DNA from: Membranipora membranacea
Taxonomy: Eukaryota > Bryozoa > Gymnolaemata > Cheilostomatida > Membraniporidae
Direction: 5' to 3'
DNA: 64,000 nt
NCBI GenBank assembly: GCA_914767715.1
Contig: OU612071.1
Location: 7,051,493-7,115,492, forward strand
Below the pieces are notes generated by a model. It did no database searches and was not told the origin of the DNA. It saw nothing but the letters and a program-made list of their open reading frames with translations. The position numbers and the translations under genes are program-made. How positions within the stretch are numbered: the first letter of the stretch is position 1; each line of letters opens with the position of its first letter. Shown here piece by piece: positions 1 to 10,950 of the stretch.

Positions 1-742
1 CAGACTCGTTCCTGTACAGAATGCGCCAAAGAAATGTTTCCTAATGGTGAGGAGCTGTGCCTCACGAGACAGACGGCAAAGACAGATGAATTAAAAGAAA
101 TATTTGCTGCTGAAAGTTTTCACTGTCCGACATGTGAGAGTAGAGTGCCAATAATGGATGCCAAACGTAAGTACATACATTCAGTACACTAACCATCGAT
201 GTTTTCTGAAGGTAGTGATACTTTCATTACATTCCTGAAGGCAATTGTCATTAATACGTGAACTCAAACTTCTGTGTTGTAGATGTAAAGAGGTTGCAAC
301 ATCGATTCAAAATTATGAGATCGGATCTGGTGCGTAAAACAAGAGCGACACTCAGGGAATTGGCAGCAGCAGAGGCAGAGTTAGATAGAAATATGAGACA
401 AAAACTACGACGAATGGCAATTAAAGACAGTCTGTAATCTTTAATTGATAACTAATCATTTTTTCTTCTTTTTTTTGTTAATTTTTTTTATCTGTTTTTC
501 TACTTTTTTGTTGTTTTTATCCAGGGCAGCGTAATTTGCGTTGGAATGGTGGGTGTCAAAGTTATGTTCATCAGCTTTATGCTCATCAAAGTCATAGCAT
601 GAGTCTGGCGTTGTTACCCTGCTACCTACGGGAGCACTCACAAATTGCGTTGCCAATTTTGTCAGATCAGGAATGCTTGCACCTGCTACCAGTAACATGT
701 AAACTAGTACAATCTGTTCCATGGGCTATGTCAGATGCCTAA
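1..742 (+). CDS. Polinton right-end zinc-ribbon gene, partial second copy
   Basis: This is the paralogue of the gene at 45938-46857; its first exon is off the window. Exon 2 (4-166) begins after an AG acceptor and ends at a GTAAGT donor in phase 1. Exon 3 (283-437) and an alternative last exon (525-742) both begin in phase 1. The protein shows two CxxC knuckles (CTEC and CPTC). Compared with the other copy it lacks exactly one codon in exon 2, which keeps the frame and supports coding use. Function is unknown; a nucleic-acid or protein binding role is inferred from the zinc ribbon and the basic, helix-prone tail. Confidence 0.6.
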
Positions 743-1099
743 TCTGTCAACTTTGCATTCATTTATTCCCGTGTTATTTTATGTGATTTTATGCATGTAT
801 CTCATTTCAAAACCTTGTCTTTGCCGCATTGTCCTCAGATTTTTATTGAAATTGTTTTAACACTTCAATGAACATATATATACAGCTGCTCATTTTGTAT
901 ATCAATTTATCATTCTACCCTGTACCAATGAACATTTATCCTCACAAACAAACTGACACTCAATTCATTAATATTTACAACAACACTAGCTAACAGTGAA
1001 TGTGATCAATCACATTACCCACACAAGCATCTCATTTATCATGAATAAATATACATAAAAAGAATTACATAAACAAACTTCCATCCTCACCATACAAAA

Positions 1100-1229
1100 T
1101 GATAGAGTAGAAATTGACAACTCCCATACAATATGAGTAGTCGTTCCACCAGGAACGTTACAAAAGGGATCGAGTCGCTCATTCGTTTCAATGGGTTCGG
1201 GCTAACGACCTGCTCCCACTTTTACTACT
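1100..1229. repeat. Polinton terminal inverted repeat (right end, copy 1)
   Basis: Same 130-bp terminal sequence as 47215-47344, ending in the cccacttttactact terminus. The matching left terminus of this copy lies outside the window. Confidence 0.92.
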
Positions 1230-1429
1230 GATGGCTGAGTATCTTAAGTAAGGAGGGGCATATTTCAGTTGGCAACATTATAGGTCACCGATTCTTAAAA
1301 ACATAAAATACCTAGGACAGTGATGGGACGTGACATGTGTCAGTAGAATGTAAAATGTGATAGATAAAAACGCATTCAACGCGCAAGTATGGTGCCTCAT
1401 AACTTTTCTTAAAATTTAGCTTTTTATTA

Positions 1430-1870
1430 AAAGTTTTACCTAGATATATGATGATTCTACCTGCTCAACTACAGTTTTATGAACAACCACATGATCGCAA
1501 TCATGGTTGTCTCGCAGATTGGTAAATATGACTTCTGTAGTTTTAGAAACATTGAGTAGTGAGTCTTGAATCGGTTGATGAGTTTTCCTGCTGCACCATG
1601 TGTGCAGATGGTATTTAAGGGTGACACAGCTCTAGCAGGATGATTATCATTTATGCATATTTCAGGATGTTAATGTTTCCCATTGAAGGTACTGTAATAT
1701 CTTGTACATGTATTGAGAATAGGAGAGGACTCCAAACACATCATTGTGCTGAACCGATGGAGAAGGTTTTAACCTTAGATGCGTTCTCCTTTCTTATGAC
1801 TCACTGCTTACAGTCTACGGTCAAGGGTGTCCTATGTCAAACATTTTGTCAGTATTAACTTGGTGGAGCT
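1430..1870 (-). pseudogene. Decayed non-LTR retrotransposon reverse transcriptase
   Basis: Reading the minus strand with frame changes and stops, the region resembles the core of a LINE reverse transcriptase. A peptide near 1690-1760 reads CVWSPLLFSI, like the conserved segment before the catalytic box. It is followed by ILKYA and then a stop where the YADD box would be, and further on by VSKTTEVIF and VVEQVES, like the region after the box. The call rests on order and spacing of these motifs; no intact ORF remains. Related debris may extend to about 2450. Confidence 0.55.
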
Positions 1871-2774
1871 TGTGCAAAGGTCTCAGAAAGTACCAATTTG
1901 AGGGCTGTTGGCCAATATTCTTTGGCTGTTTTATCAGGGTTTTATTTAGGATAGGCTTTGTTTACAGCATTCTCCATCTGAGATGTAGTTATTGAATAGA
2001 ACACACACAGGATCGCCGAGTGCTGTCTGGTCTGTAGCTGTTCGTGGTTTCAGTTTGATGTTGTATCTTGATCACATCTCCTACATTCAGGTTTGGGGTG
2101 GTGTTGTTGCTGGCGACCTGAGGCAGCTCAGGAAGATTCTGGGTTCATTTGAAACAAAGATATAACTCATTTAGAGTGCTAAGGTCTACCCACAACAAAC
2201 TCATTTGGAGGCTGATTGCTTATTTCAGCCGTCTATCACCGGTACAATTCTTTCTCAACGGTCTAAGCATAAGTGTATCTCGTTTTGCAGATTTCACTAG
2301 CCCAGTCAGATGGCTACTTTTTTGTTTTGAAGGGTACCCTCCAAAAAAAGATAGCCGTATGACCAGGTTAGGATTTTCCATTGTAGCTCAATTCCTATAC
2401 TGCTGGGTTTGGTATGGTCGTTGGTATTGAGTGCAGGACTCCCGGCTTACAGGAGCCTTCTGATTTTCACCAGTTAGCCATATTGTGTCATTACTAACAC
2501 CTGGATCGACAGTTGGAATACATTAACCAAGCACATGCCAGGTAATCAGTCAGAATGCCATGTCTCTGTTATTGCAACTTTTGTTTTGCATCAAATTTGC
2601 GGTCAGCAAAGCTTCAAGTTTACCAACTTTGTTGTACAAGCGGGTAGTATTAGCAGCAGTTGTGTGGATGTGCTGCTTTGATCTTCCCCTTGTACTTGAT
2701 GACCTCTCTAAGACTTGCCTCAGCTCTCTTGCCTCTCTTCTTGCCCCGTAGCAACTTCAGATAGCTATAAAATC
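1871..2774. other. Intergenic, probable repeat debris
   Basis: No exon with good splice sites and no ORF I would defend. The short ORFs here have no recognisable motif. Parts on the minus strand look like further remains of the retrotransposon to the left, but too decayed to align by eye. Confidence 0.4.
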
Positions 2775-3075
2775 CACTTCTTAAGGTTATGATACCAGCG
2801 CTGTCCGATTTTGACATTTTATGTATCGTTGGAAAGCTAATCGAACACAATTGGTTCTGAAAATATTGGTTTTGGCGTGACATCATGTCATGGCGTTGTG
2901 CTATTTTGATAAAAGGCAGGATAATCGTCATTGAGGAGGACTTTTTAGGACAATGTTGTGCAGATACTATGGTTCATATCAGACTTTCAACGGGTATCCC
3001 GAAACCACCTACCCTACCCCCCTACCCCTACCCTAACCTGGTCCTGGAGTAGATTGTCAGTGTGTCCCCTGCTCA
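2775..3075 (+). repeat. Dispersed repeat, inverted relative to 5885-7175
   Basis: Bases about 2775-2990 match the reverse complement of about 6945-7175, including the shared segments gaaaatattggttt and gctattttgat. Bases about 2990-3075 match the reverse complement of about 5885-6015, including the CCCTACC-rich run and gattgtcag. The two modules are adjacent here and separated in the right-hand copy. Confidence 0.75.
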
Positions 3076-3738
3076 CCTAGGCAAGACTACCACTACTACA
3101 TTTCTTGTTCAGAAGCAACCTGCTATTGGTAGGATTTATTGACCTTGAGCTGACCTTTCAGGGACCTACATTGATCTGTTTTTAAATGGTTAGCTGACAC
3201 TATTGCAGAAGTTCAAAGGCATAGTACTTCTCATTGGCAATTGTCAACTTGTTTTGCACCATGGGAGGACTACTCCTTCATGAGATCCCAGAAAATATCA
3301 ATTACTTGGCATAATCTTGCATCTGAAGAGAAGACAACTAACATGTAAGGCACATGCAAACAATTTTTATGTTCTTGTACAATGTGACCACTTTCCTTGG
3401 TGGCATCAGGGAACCTTTGAGTGTGAACTCACAGGTTCCCTGGTGGCATCGACAGTACTAGTATGTAAGTTTTGAATAGCAATGTGTCCTCGTGCGTCTT
3501 CTCAAGGGCGGCATGGAGTTCCACGATCTTATTTTTATGACCGTTCCCTCCTCCCCAAGCCACGTAGGAGATATTGGGCTTTGTTGAACTCTACATTCAC
3601 CAGTCAATTCTCACACATTTTCCAATTTATGGCCCTTACCGTTATGTTCCAATCATCAATTTCATTGAGTTGTGCTTCAACAGTGCCCAATAATTGTGGA
3701 CTGCGGTGCCATGAAAATTTTGGGACAATATCCTTGAG
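3076..3738. other. Intergenic; no gene seen
   Basis: Only a short inverted pair (cagggaacc ... ggttccctg, about 3407-3443) stands out. No supported exon. Confidence 0.4.
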
Positions 3739-3771
3739 GCAAGGAGTTCCAGTCAAACTGGAACTCCTTGC
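3739..3771. repeat. Perfect 15-bp hairpin with 3-base loop
   Basis: gcaaggagttccagt (3739-3753), loop caa, then the exact reverse complement (3757-3771). It lies in unannotated sequence; no surrounding gene explains it. Confidence 0.85.
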
Positions 3772-3879
3772 TTGGGGCAAAGTCAATTCACAGAACATTT
3801 TCAATCTGTCAATATCTCGAATCAAATGTTATATTTCGTGATTGCAACAATCCGTTAACAATGATGATCACAGTCAAAG

Positions 3880-4235
3880 GAGAATACAGCATTAGAATAA
3901 AAAACCAACCATGGCCCGCTGATTCATAGAACAAATAATTCAAGTTTCGTAAGTATACCATACACCAATGAATATAAACACAACTGGGAACTGTTGTAGT
4001 CACAGTCAAATTCTTTTTACAAAAACAACACTATCAAGATGTAAGGTCTGGAAATAAAAAATGTATGGTCAAATTGTTGACAAACTTGTCAGGCTCAACT
4101 TCGGTAAAAATGGTGATAATACAGCATTAGAATATAAAAACCAACCTTGGCCCGCTGATTCATAGAACACATAATTTAAATATCGTTAGTATACCCCATA
4201 CACCAACAAACATAAACACAACAGGGAACTGCATC
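3880..4235. repeat. Direct duplication of a ~130-bp segment
   Basis: About 3880-4005 and about 4110-4235 are diverged direct copies. Both contain atacagcattagaat, then ggcccgctgattcataga, then acaccaa/tgaa and a run ending in gggaactg. The copies are separated by about 100 bp of unrelated sequence. Confidence 0.8.
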
Positions 4236-4259
4236 TATCACAAGTGTCAGATAAACGCT

Positions 4260-4909
4260 TCATAGATATAGAGCATTTCCGACAAGCAGCGGCTTTATGG
4301 CCTGCACAGCTGAATTCAGAGTCGGATCTATCACAACTCTACTTGTGAATTTAGGGTGAGTTTTTGTGACACAGTCTTTCTGTAAGTGGAAATGGTGGCT
4401 CCCTGGGTTCGTCGGTGCGAAGCTGACCAGCTTGCCACTACCATCCCTCTTCATAAAAGATTGTCGACATGTGTGTCGTAGCACAAATCTTTCCCCGAGA
4501 ATCGTTGTTCTACATCCATTGCACACTTTTCTCCTTGAGGTCTCTCTTACTACGAAATACTCGCCATCATCATTCTGCGTTGACGGTCGTGGAACAGCGG
4601 TGCGCCCACTTTTACGTACAGAGGTGGCTGACACTTTCTTCCCGGCAGCTGAAGTGGGCTTAAGCTGCAAGCTGAGTGAGGGAAGCACGGATCGTTGCAC
4701 TAGAGCTACAAAGATACAACACGCATGTTAAAATGACATCAGAACTAGCATGGTTTATTACATCATGGTAGTCAATAGTAGATACTCAAAGGCAGGCAGC
4801 CCACGGTAGTAAGATTTTGTAGAGGTTTTGAAAGTAAAGAAACTTTATGGCCAGCTTTACTAGCAATGATCAAAACTTACCTCACTCGTTGTCATTTCAT
4901 TATCAGCTG
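4260..4909 (-). CDS. 3' exons of an unrecognised gene with a Cys/His zinc-binding-like module
   Basis: The last exon (about 4260-4699 or 4705, minus strand) stays open for about 146 codons to a TAG. Its start would be set by an AG acceptor near 4700-4707. It encodes a basic Ser/Thr-rich stretch, then CNGCRTT, a HTC motif, and later NPGSHHFHLQKDC, i.e. a C-x2-C ... H-x-C ... H-x4-C pattern ending about residue 110. This resembles a short Cys/His module I associate with hypothetical proteins of invertebrate transposons, which is a weak link. A possible upstream exon is 4881-4909 (AG acceptor, GTAAGT donor), but its phase does not join directly, so a small exon may lie between. The 5' end is unknown. 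It could be a host gene or a TE relic. Confidence 0.4.
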
Positions 4910-5884
4910 CTAAAATAAAAACAATACAGTTAAAAACATATTAACATTGATTGAATATTGGGCCATTAGATAAGTGTTACCTCGTTCATCCCTTTTCAAA
5001 TGGCCATAAAATCAAATCCTTCACATCCATTGGCGTTGATGGAAATAGTTGGACTATTTCAATGTCCATCAATACCTATGCTCGCGCCTTATTATTGCAT
5101 GCAAAATCAGTGGTGCCTCATCCCTCAGAAGAGAAATATTGTCCATGGAAACTGTCAAAATCAGAGATTAAAATAACCATGCTTCAAAATAATATAAATA
5201 AGGATAAGAAAATAAAATTATAAATAATAAATGTTTGCCCTCCCTCATCAATTTTCAATGCAACTTTGACAAATGACCATTAACCAATGCTTAAGGGCTT
5301 AAATTATTTAAGCCTTGGGTATAATTTATTTAAGTCTTGCTTGGGATTGGATAGTAGTTTGAAGGAAGATTAGATTAGATCTATAGATATGATTACATTC
5401 ATTCATTGGATTGATTGAAGTGAAAGTTTGAATGAATGAATTTATTTAGTTGCTTGGAGAGGGTTCAACCAGATGGGTAACAGTCATGTTGGCACCTTAC
5501 CTGTTATTATAGATAGTGATAGATATAGTAGTGAACTAGTAGTAGGCCTAGGACGTTGGTTGCACTCCAAAATGTTCCTTCTTGGCTCCGAGGTTGATCT
5601 AGATAGAGAGAGGGCTAGCAGACAAGAATCAAAGCTAATACTGCATGTTTCCACTTCACTTCATAAAAATAGTATGTTAGTATAATCAATCACTTGGTAT
5701 TGTTATAATAATAGAGGCATTATTTATGGAAAAATTCTTATAATTAAATTAGCAAAAGAAATATTATTAGAATTTTTTTCCACACAAAACTCTCTGTTAT
5801 GGTACTGAGTCACAAAATCAGACAGAAATTTTTTATCTCAAAAACACAAATGACCATTGATCCAACTTATATTGGCAAATGCAT
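4910..5884. other. Intergenic; nothing supported
   Basis: AT-rich sequence with short gaatgaat runs near 5430. No exon-like structure or repeat family recognised. Confidence 0.4.
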
Positions 5885-7175
5885 TCTTGATGTGATTCCT
5901 GACGCGCTGACAATCCACTCCAGGTAGTTTTGTGACCAGGGTAGGGTAGGGTATGGGGAAGGGTATGGGTAGGGGGGTAGGGTAGGTGGTTTCGTGATAC
6001 CCACTTTCAACTGCATAATATTTACCAGAAGCCTCTGAAGGACCCGTGAGGAGCAATTTTTTGGATCCTGTAGCATTAAGCACCAGAGGAAAAACCAACG
6101 TTTTAACATTGTTTAATAGCTTGTTTAGGTTGCTTTGGTTAAATGGATGAGGATCCAATGTGATGCCTGCCACACACAGAAAATACAGGTTATTTACTTC
6201 GGGAAGACCTTATGCTTCATGCCTAATAAAAAGACATTGGTATCAATGATATTAAGAGTTGCCCTCTCAGTCAGAATGCTTTATAATTACAAAATGTTAT
6301 TACCAGCTGAGAAGACTTTTCGGGGAAACAGTAGAGTTGATACAAGCTGTTTCGTGATATTCATGTATTAGCAGAGATGTATAGAACAATGCTACGCAGT
6401 GATTTTGTATCTATGTCACATAAATCATGACACAGTGCACAATTAAGGGACATTATTGCCCACGTCCAGTTATCATTGCCTCAAAATTGCTAATCTTAGA
6501 AGACATTTCCAGAGCAGCTGCTTCAAGATAGTGATAATCAACTAAACAAATAGTGATATGAATACAGTGGACACCAAAGAACCATGCTACAGTCACAAAC
6601 TATATGGAATTCAATATCTATCCCATCTAATCAGTCTCCGAAGTTTAGAGCACTCACGACATACTAGAATTATAAGCATTCGGCCAGAGCGGGCAACTCC
6701 TACTATGATTGATACCAATGTTCTTTATTAGTCGTGACATGTAGCCTGGGGTCTCCTACAGTAAATAGAATGCCTATACTGCATGTGGTTTGCATCACAT
6801 TGAATCCTCATCCATTAAACCTAAGCGACCTAAATGAGCTAATAACAAATGCATAAAAGATGATTTTCATCTAGTGTGCAACGCCACAGGAGACAGAAAT
6901 TGCCCCACATGGGTGCTTCAGAGGTTTCCTGTAGATATTGTTAAGTTGGAAGTCCGATATGAACCATTGTTTCTGCACCACATCGTTCTAAAAAATCCTC
7001 CTTTAAGCCGATCATCCTGCCTATTATCAAAATAGCGTAATGCATGACATGACATCATGCTGAAACCAATATTTTCAGAATCATGTTCGATTACATTTCC
7101 AACGATATACAAAACGCCCAAATCGGTCAACGCTGGTATTATCACCTTTACTATTAACCCCATATAATTATAAGT
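5885..7175. repeat. Inverted repeat complex related to 2775-3075
   Basis: Three modules are visible. About 5885-6015 is the reverse complement of 2990-3075. About 6945-7175 is the reverse complement of 2775-2990. In addition about 6020-6172 is inverted relative to 6787-6935; they share tcacattg-atcctcatcca, read in opposite directions. The whole forms an imperfect palindrome centred near 6480. Confidence 0.7.
6026..6166 (-). CDS. Possible orphan 47-codon phase 1-1 exon
   Basis: On the minus strand a GTGTGGCAG acceptor opens a 141-bp frame that closes at a GTAAAT donor, phase 1 at both ends, as in the extracellular-domain exons elsewhere in this window. It encodes a peptide starting ITLDPHPFN with LTGPSEAS near its end. 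An inverted, stop-containing copy at 6787-6935 shows that the module was duplicated. No flanking exon was identified, so this may be a captured gene fragment within a repeat. Function not recognised. Confidence 0.3.
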
Positions 7176-8220
7176 CCACAGTGATGTTGTTAATTGTTTT
7201 TTTTGTGGGTTTTCCGGGTCTGAGGATATTATTACTCTATTGCAAATCGAACTTCAAGGTTATACTTTCTCTGTATTATTTTCTGATAAATGGAATTTTT
7301 ATCATTGCTCTATGCAAATTAGTAAAAATAAACACTTCTTTTTGGGGCATGGCGAAATGACAAGATTGAGATATGGTGCATGTGTTTAGATCAATTGCCA
7401 TTACCTGCTAAGCGATCAGTGCTGCAGGCAAATAACTCTAGAATTACGCTGCATAAATAGGGTCGCAATGATGGGAAGGAGTGAAATTGGGGAATGCAAG
7501 TGCATGACCTTGCCCAAAGCCCTCAAGTTGTGTATGACAAGTTTTCTTTATTAACTAGTGTTTAACCAATGAAAACTCAATATATTTTTCATTGTCTAGG
7601 AACCTAGTGCCAAGGCTCCAAATTATAAATATGATAGAATGGGCAAATTTAATTCAAACATCCTTCTACAGCCATTGTAGACATGCATGAACTGATCCGA
7701 AACTTTCAGATTATTTGGTTCTGCCAAGTTTTAATTTTTTGGTTGAGCGGGTCGAGCAACCATTTTCACATTATTCGCAACGACTGACACAAGCGAACAA
7801 GCAATATGAAACTAGATGTGAAATAATTTAAATTAAATTACACAGCTCAATATGTTATTGGCATTGATATAGAATACTATATCTGACTCTTTCCCTCGAA
7901 GCTAAACAAGGTTGTTTTTTAGCTTCACTTCTTGATCACACGAAGAGACCAGGGTCAAAGGAATAACATTTATCTTCTGAGATTACTTCGTCTTGGCTTT
8001 CATAAACTTGTAATGCCGGATAACTGAATATGGTAAATCTAGATAACTCCACAATGTAGCCTGATTTTAGCTGTCTCCACTATGTCGATAAGGGAATCAT
8101 ATTGCGTACAGGGACTTTTCATTATACCCACACCATTTGAGATTCACTGAAGAAAAAACTACTCACTTCCATTTATAGTCTCGACACCCTGTGATACCGT
8201 GTGAGAATCCATGATGTTGT
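7176..8220. other. Intergenic; nothing supported
   Basis: AT-rich, no long ORF, no repeat or motif recognised. Confidence 0.4.
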
Positions 8221-8393
8221 TTGGTTTTTTTTTCCTCGGTATCAGTGCGGGTCTACGGTCTGGATCCTGATGGGGCACAGGAGTAATTAAAGTCGGATGC
8301 TCTTCCTGACACCACCGTGACATGCCGGGAATCGAACACGCGACCTCTCGATTGAAACATCCATGCCTTACCCATTGGGCCACGGCTGCTCCC
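8221..8393 (-). mobile_element. tRNA-derived SINE
   Basis: On the minus strand the element starts with gggagcagccg. It has a tRNA-like A box (tggcccaatgg, about 8372-8382) and a B box (gttcgattccc, about 8328-8338), then a tRNA-unrelated body, and ends in an A-run (bases 8225-8234, seen as T on the plus strand). Spacing of the two boxes fits a tRNA-derived RNA polymerase III promoter. The head does not fold as a complete functional tRNA by eye, so I call a SINE. Confidence 0.8.
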
Positions 8394-9292
8394 TTAATAC
8401 CACTAGGTTATAACCAGCACAAAATCTATCATGATGAAGAGGCACCTTTTGTTCTCACTGGGAACATTATATACTACTAATCAACATAAATATATATGTT
8501 AATATATATTCTTCATATAGGTAGCAATCTATAGCTTCTCACAGGTGAAGCTAGGTCATCTATGCTTTTCCACCAGTGGGCATCACTTTTTATTTGTTCA
8601 TACTCACCTCTCGCATCAACCAAAAACTTTTTTTAATCTGTTTGACTACCATCAACAACTGTTCCGTAGCAGTGACAGCAACTGCCAGATTTGCTAGTAT
8701 AATAGTTTATGTCAATGGGAGACAAGTTTTCAAGGTAGAGGGGAACAAACTTAAACTTAATTCTTGTCTTGATAATACACACTCATGTCTTATGTTTTAA
8801 GTTTAAAGTAGGTACGAAATATCACATTTAATTCTAATTTGAAATTCCATTGATTCTAAGTGCTATAGGCGCATGCTATACTTTGATATTGTGCTTTGAA
8901 TTTCTTTCAAAGGCCATAAATTATTTATTCTCATTCATCGAATGTATATTTGTGCTTCAACAAAAATCAATCATCATCAAAGTGAGTTAGCTAGTCATTA
9001 GTAGACTGCAAAGTTGCACTTGTGTGGGCAGTGAGGACGTAGCTATTATTCATAATAATATGATAAAAACACAAATCAAAAAGCAAATCAAATCGTGCAA
9101 AACAGTCCATCACAAACTCATGCAAAATTTAGAGAAGTGAGTTTGGTCTAATTGGCGTATGAAAAATTGATGACTGAAACTTTTTAACAGCCTTCTATGC
9201 TTTTCAACTCAAATAAATATATTGAAGTATTATTTTTCATTTCAATAACAACCGTATGACGTGTGAGATGGATCAGGTTCACCTTTGATATA
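8394..9292. other. Intergenic, upstream of the PAN/EGF/lectin gene
   Basis: AT-rich. No clear core promoter and no exon recognised. Confidence 0.35.
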
Positions 9293-10950
9293 ATGATGGT
9301 CACTGGAAACAACGCAGGTAAGTAGGTTCATATTATGTAACTCAGCACGAAATTGAATGCAACACCGCTTGTATTCTGCCCTTATCTCGGTAAATTGACC
9401 GGAATATCATATAGTCTGGTGGCAGTCTCCTATCTTTTGCATCTTTTTACCAAATTGGGTGGATAGAGTTTGATTATCATTTTTGACAGAGTTTTTCATA
9501 CTGATAGCAACGGTAATATTGTAACTAAAATGATTTTGCTCATTATGCAGCTAATTACAAAAAAATGTTATCACCATTAGGGAAAATGATCAAAGAGAGA
9601 TTATATTGTTTTAGAACATCAAAAATCTGAAAGAGCATGTCTGAATTTGTAGATGGAATAGCTTTCATGGGTCTGCTAACATAAAATACTGAGTAACAGC
9701 CGAAAAGTTACAATATCCCCTTATGTCATTGGTATATAACCATCTTTAAGAGGGGAATCTAGTTTCTCAGTTTTGCAGCTGCCTGGAAAACTGACTTCGG
9801 ACATTTGTTAGGACCTAATTTTCACGGTGACTTTCTAATGGCTCTCCTGGCAATGATATTTAATTGGAATCGGTGTCCCCATCACAGACCGAAGTGATTT
9901 TAAAACCCAAATAATAAAATTCAACAGTTTGCTCTGAATTTTAATACTAATTATCTATTTTTAGCCTGCCTCCTGATAGTCACTTATGCTTTCACCACAG
10001 CAGTGTGCGCAGGATCTAGCAGCAGCAGAGAGGTTTGGTCGCGAGGTTTCCAGAGGTATTGGGTGATACAAGAGAGTCAGAAAGTCACCATAGTAAAAGC
10101 TTACAGCACTCTACACTGTATAAGTCTATGTTCTCTCAGTCAGCGCACGTGTAAGGGTCAAAGGGTGGACAAATTATTTGTCTACCCAATCAAAACACTG
10201 TATCTGCGACATACAATAAAGTTGGGTAGGGGCGAACATAGACACAAAGAAAACTTTAGAGCATTTGTCAATTATTTAAAAGAATCCAGTAATGCAAAAG
10301 TGTGGAATTTGAATTTTTTGCCAGCTGCAGTGTTTTGCAAGCTTAGGGCAGAATGCATTAATGTTTAGAATTTGATTTTGGTTTTCATTTTCATTTTCAT
10401 TGGTGTTGAGATGACACAATCAATTGGGACACCTGCTATTCGGTGCCAGACAACTGTTACCGCTTGAGCTTGGGCATTTCTGATATTGACATTTCCTTGC
10501 CTCCCTGACAAAGAATTCATCGATTGATTCAGTAATTTGTGAAGTTTGCTGTTATGATAAATTACCTTCAAAAAAATATTTCACCTAAATTATTCAATAA
10601 TTAATACTAATGTAAACATATTTTCAACTCTGTAAACAGTCAATACCAACTTTAATTAAATTAAACAAATATTTATAGCAATCAGTGTAAGATTCAGGAT
10701 GAAAATATATCTGCATTCATGAGTTAGATACCACTCTATGGCATCCAGTGGAAACGTGACGTAAAAATCCATGATCCAAATTATCTACTACCGCCATGAG
10801 ACTTACTTATTAGATTCTACTATAGTGACAGTTTGTTTTGTTGCAGGTAAAGCAGCATCATTTAATAAACAACAGGCTGTATCACAGTTTGGCCGCTGCC
10901 AACTGCATAACCAAGTGCTGCCGAGTGGTGCATTAAAAGAGAAAGCTGTT
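9293..10950 (+). CDS. Signal peptide and PAN/apple domain exons, probable 5' part of the EGF/C-type lectin gene
   Basis: Three exons fit together. Exon 1 (9293-9317) starts ATGATG and ends at a GTAAGT donor in phase 1. Exon 2 (9965-10150) completes a hydrophobic signal-like segment (CLLIVTYAFTTAVCA), then the first half of a PAN/apple-like domain, ending at GTAAGG. Exon 3 starts at 10847 and supplies the rest (KAASFN ... GRCQL). The order C-x3-C-x5-C-x-A-x-F-N ... C-x-L is the PAN pattern, and it only appears when exons 2 and 3 are joined, which supports the splice. The end of exon 3 is uncertain (about 10930-10985). All joints are phase 1, as in the downstream EGF exons, so one secreted protein is likely. 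Exons between here and 13400 could be missing from my model. Confidence 0.55.

Larger units (their letters stand above)
1..1229 (+). mobile_element. Right end of a second Polinton/Maverick copy (left part outside window)
   Basis: These bases match 46114-47344 of the complete Polinton almost base for base. I see one 3-bp deletion near base 87, one substitution in an intron (base 190), a T-run length change, and two substitutions in the last exon. The copy ends at 1229 with the same terminal sequence as the complete element, and the next six bases (GATGGC) would be its target duplication. The left end is outside the window, so I cannot say whether the copy is full length or truncated. Confidence 0.93.

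Noticed and set aside
2149-2430. A 93-codon plus-strand ORF
   Set aside because: No motif, no splice context; it lies opposite retrotransposon debris.
3000-3050. Telomeric repeat (CCCTAC-rich run, also at 5935-5985)
   Set aside because: The units are irregular and differ from the metazoan CCCTAA repeat; the run belongs to a dispersed repeat module.
8221-8393. A tRNA gene
   Set aside because: A and B boxes are present but the sequence continues into a tRNA-unrelated body with an A-tail, as in a SINE.
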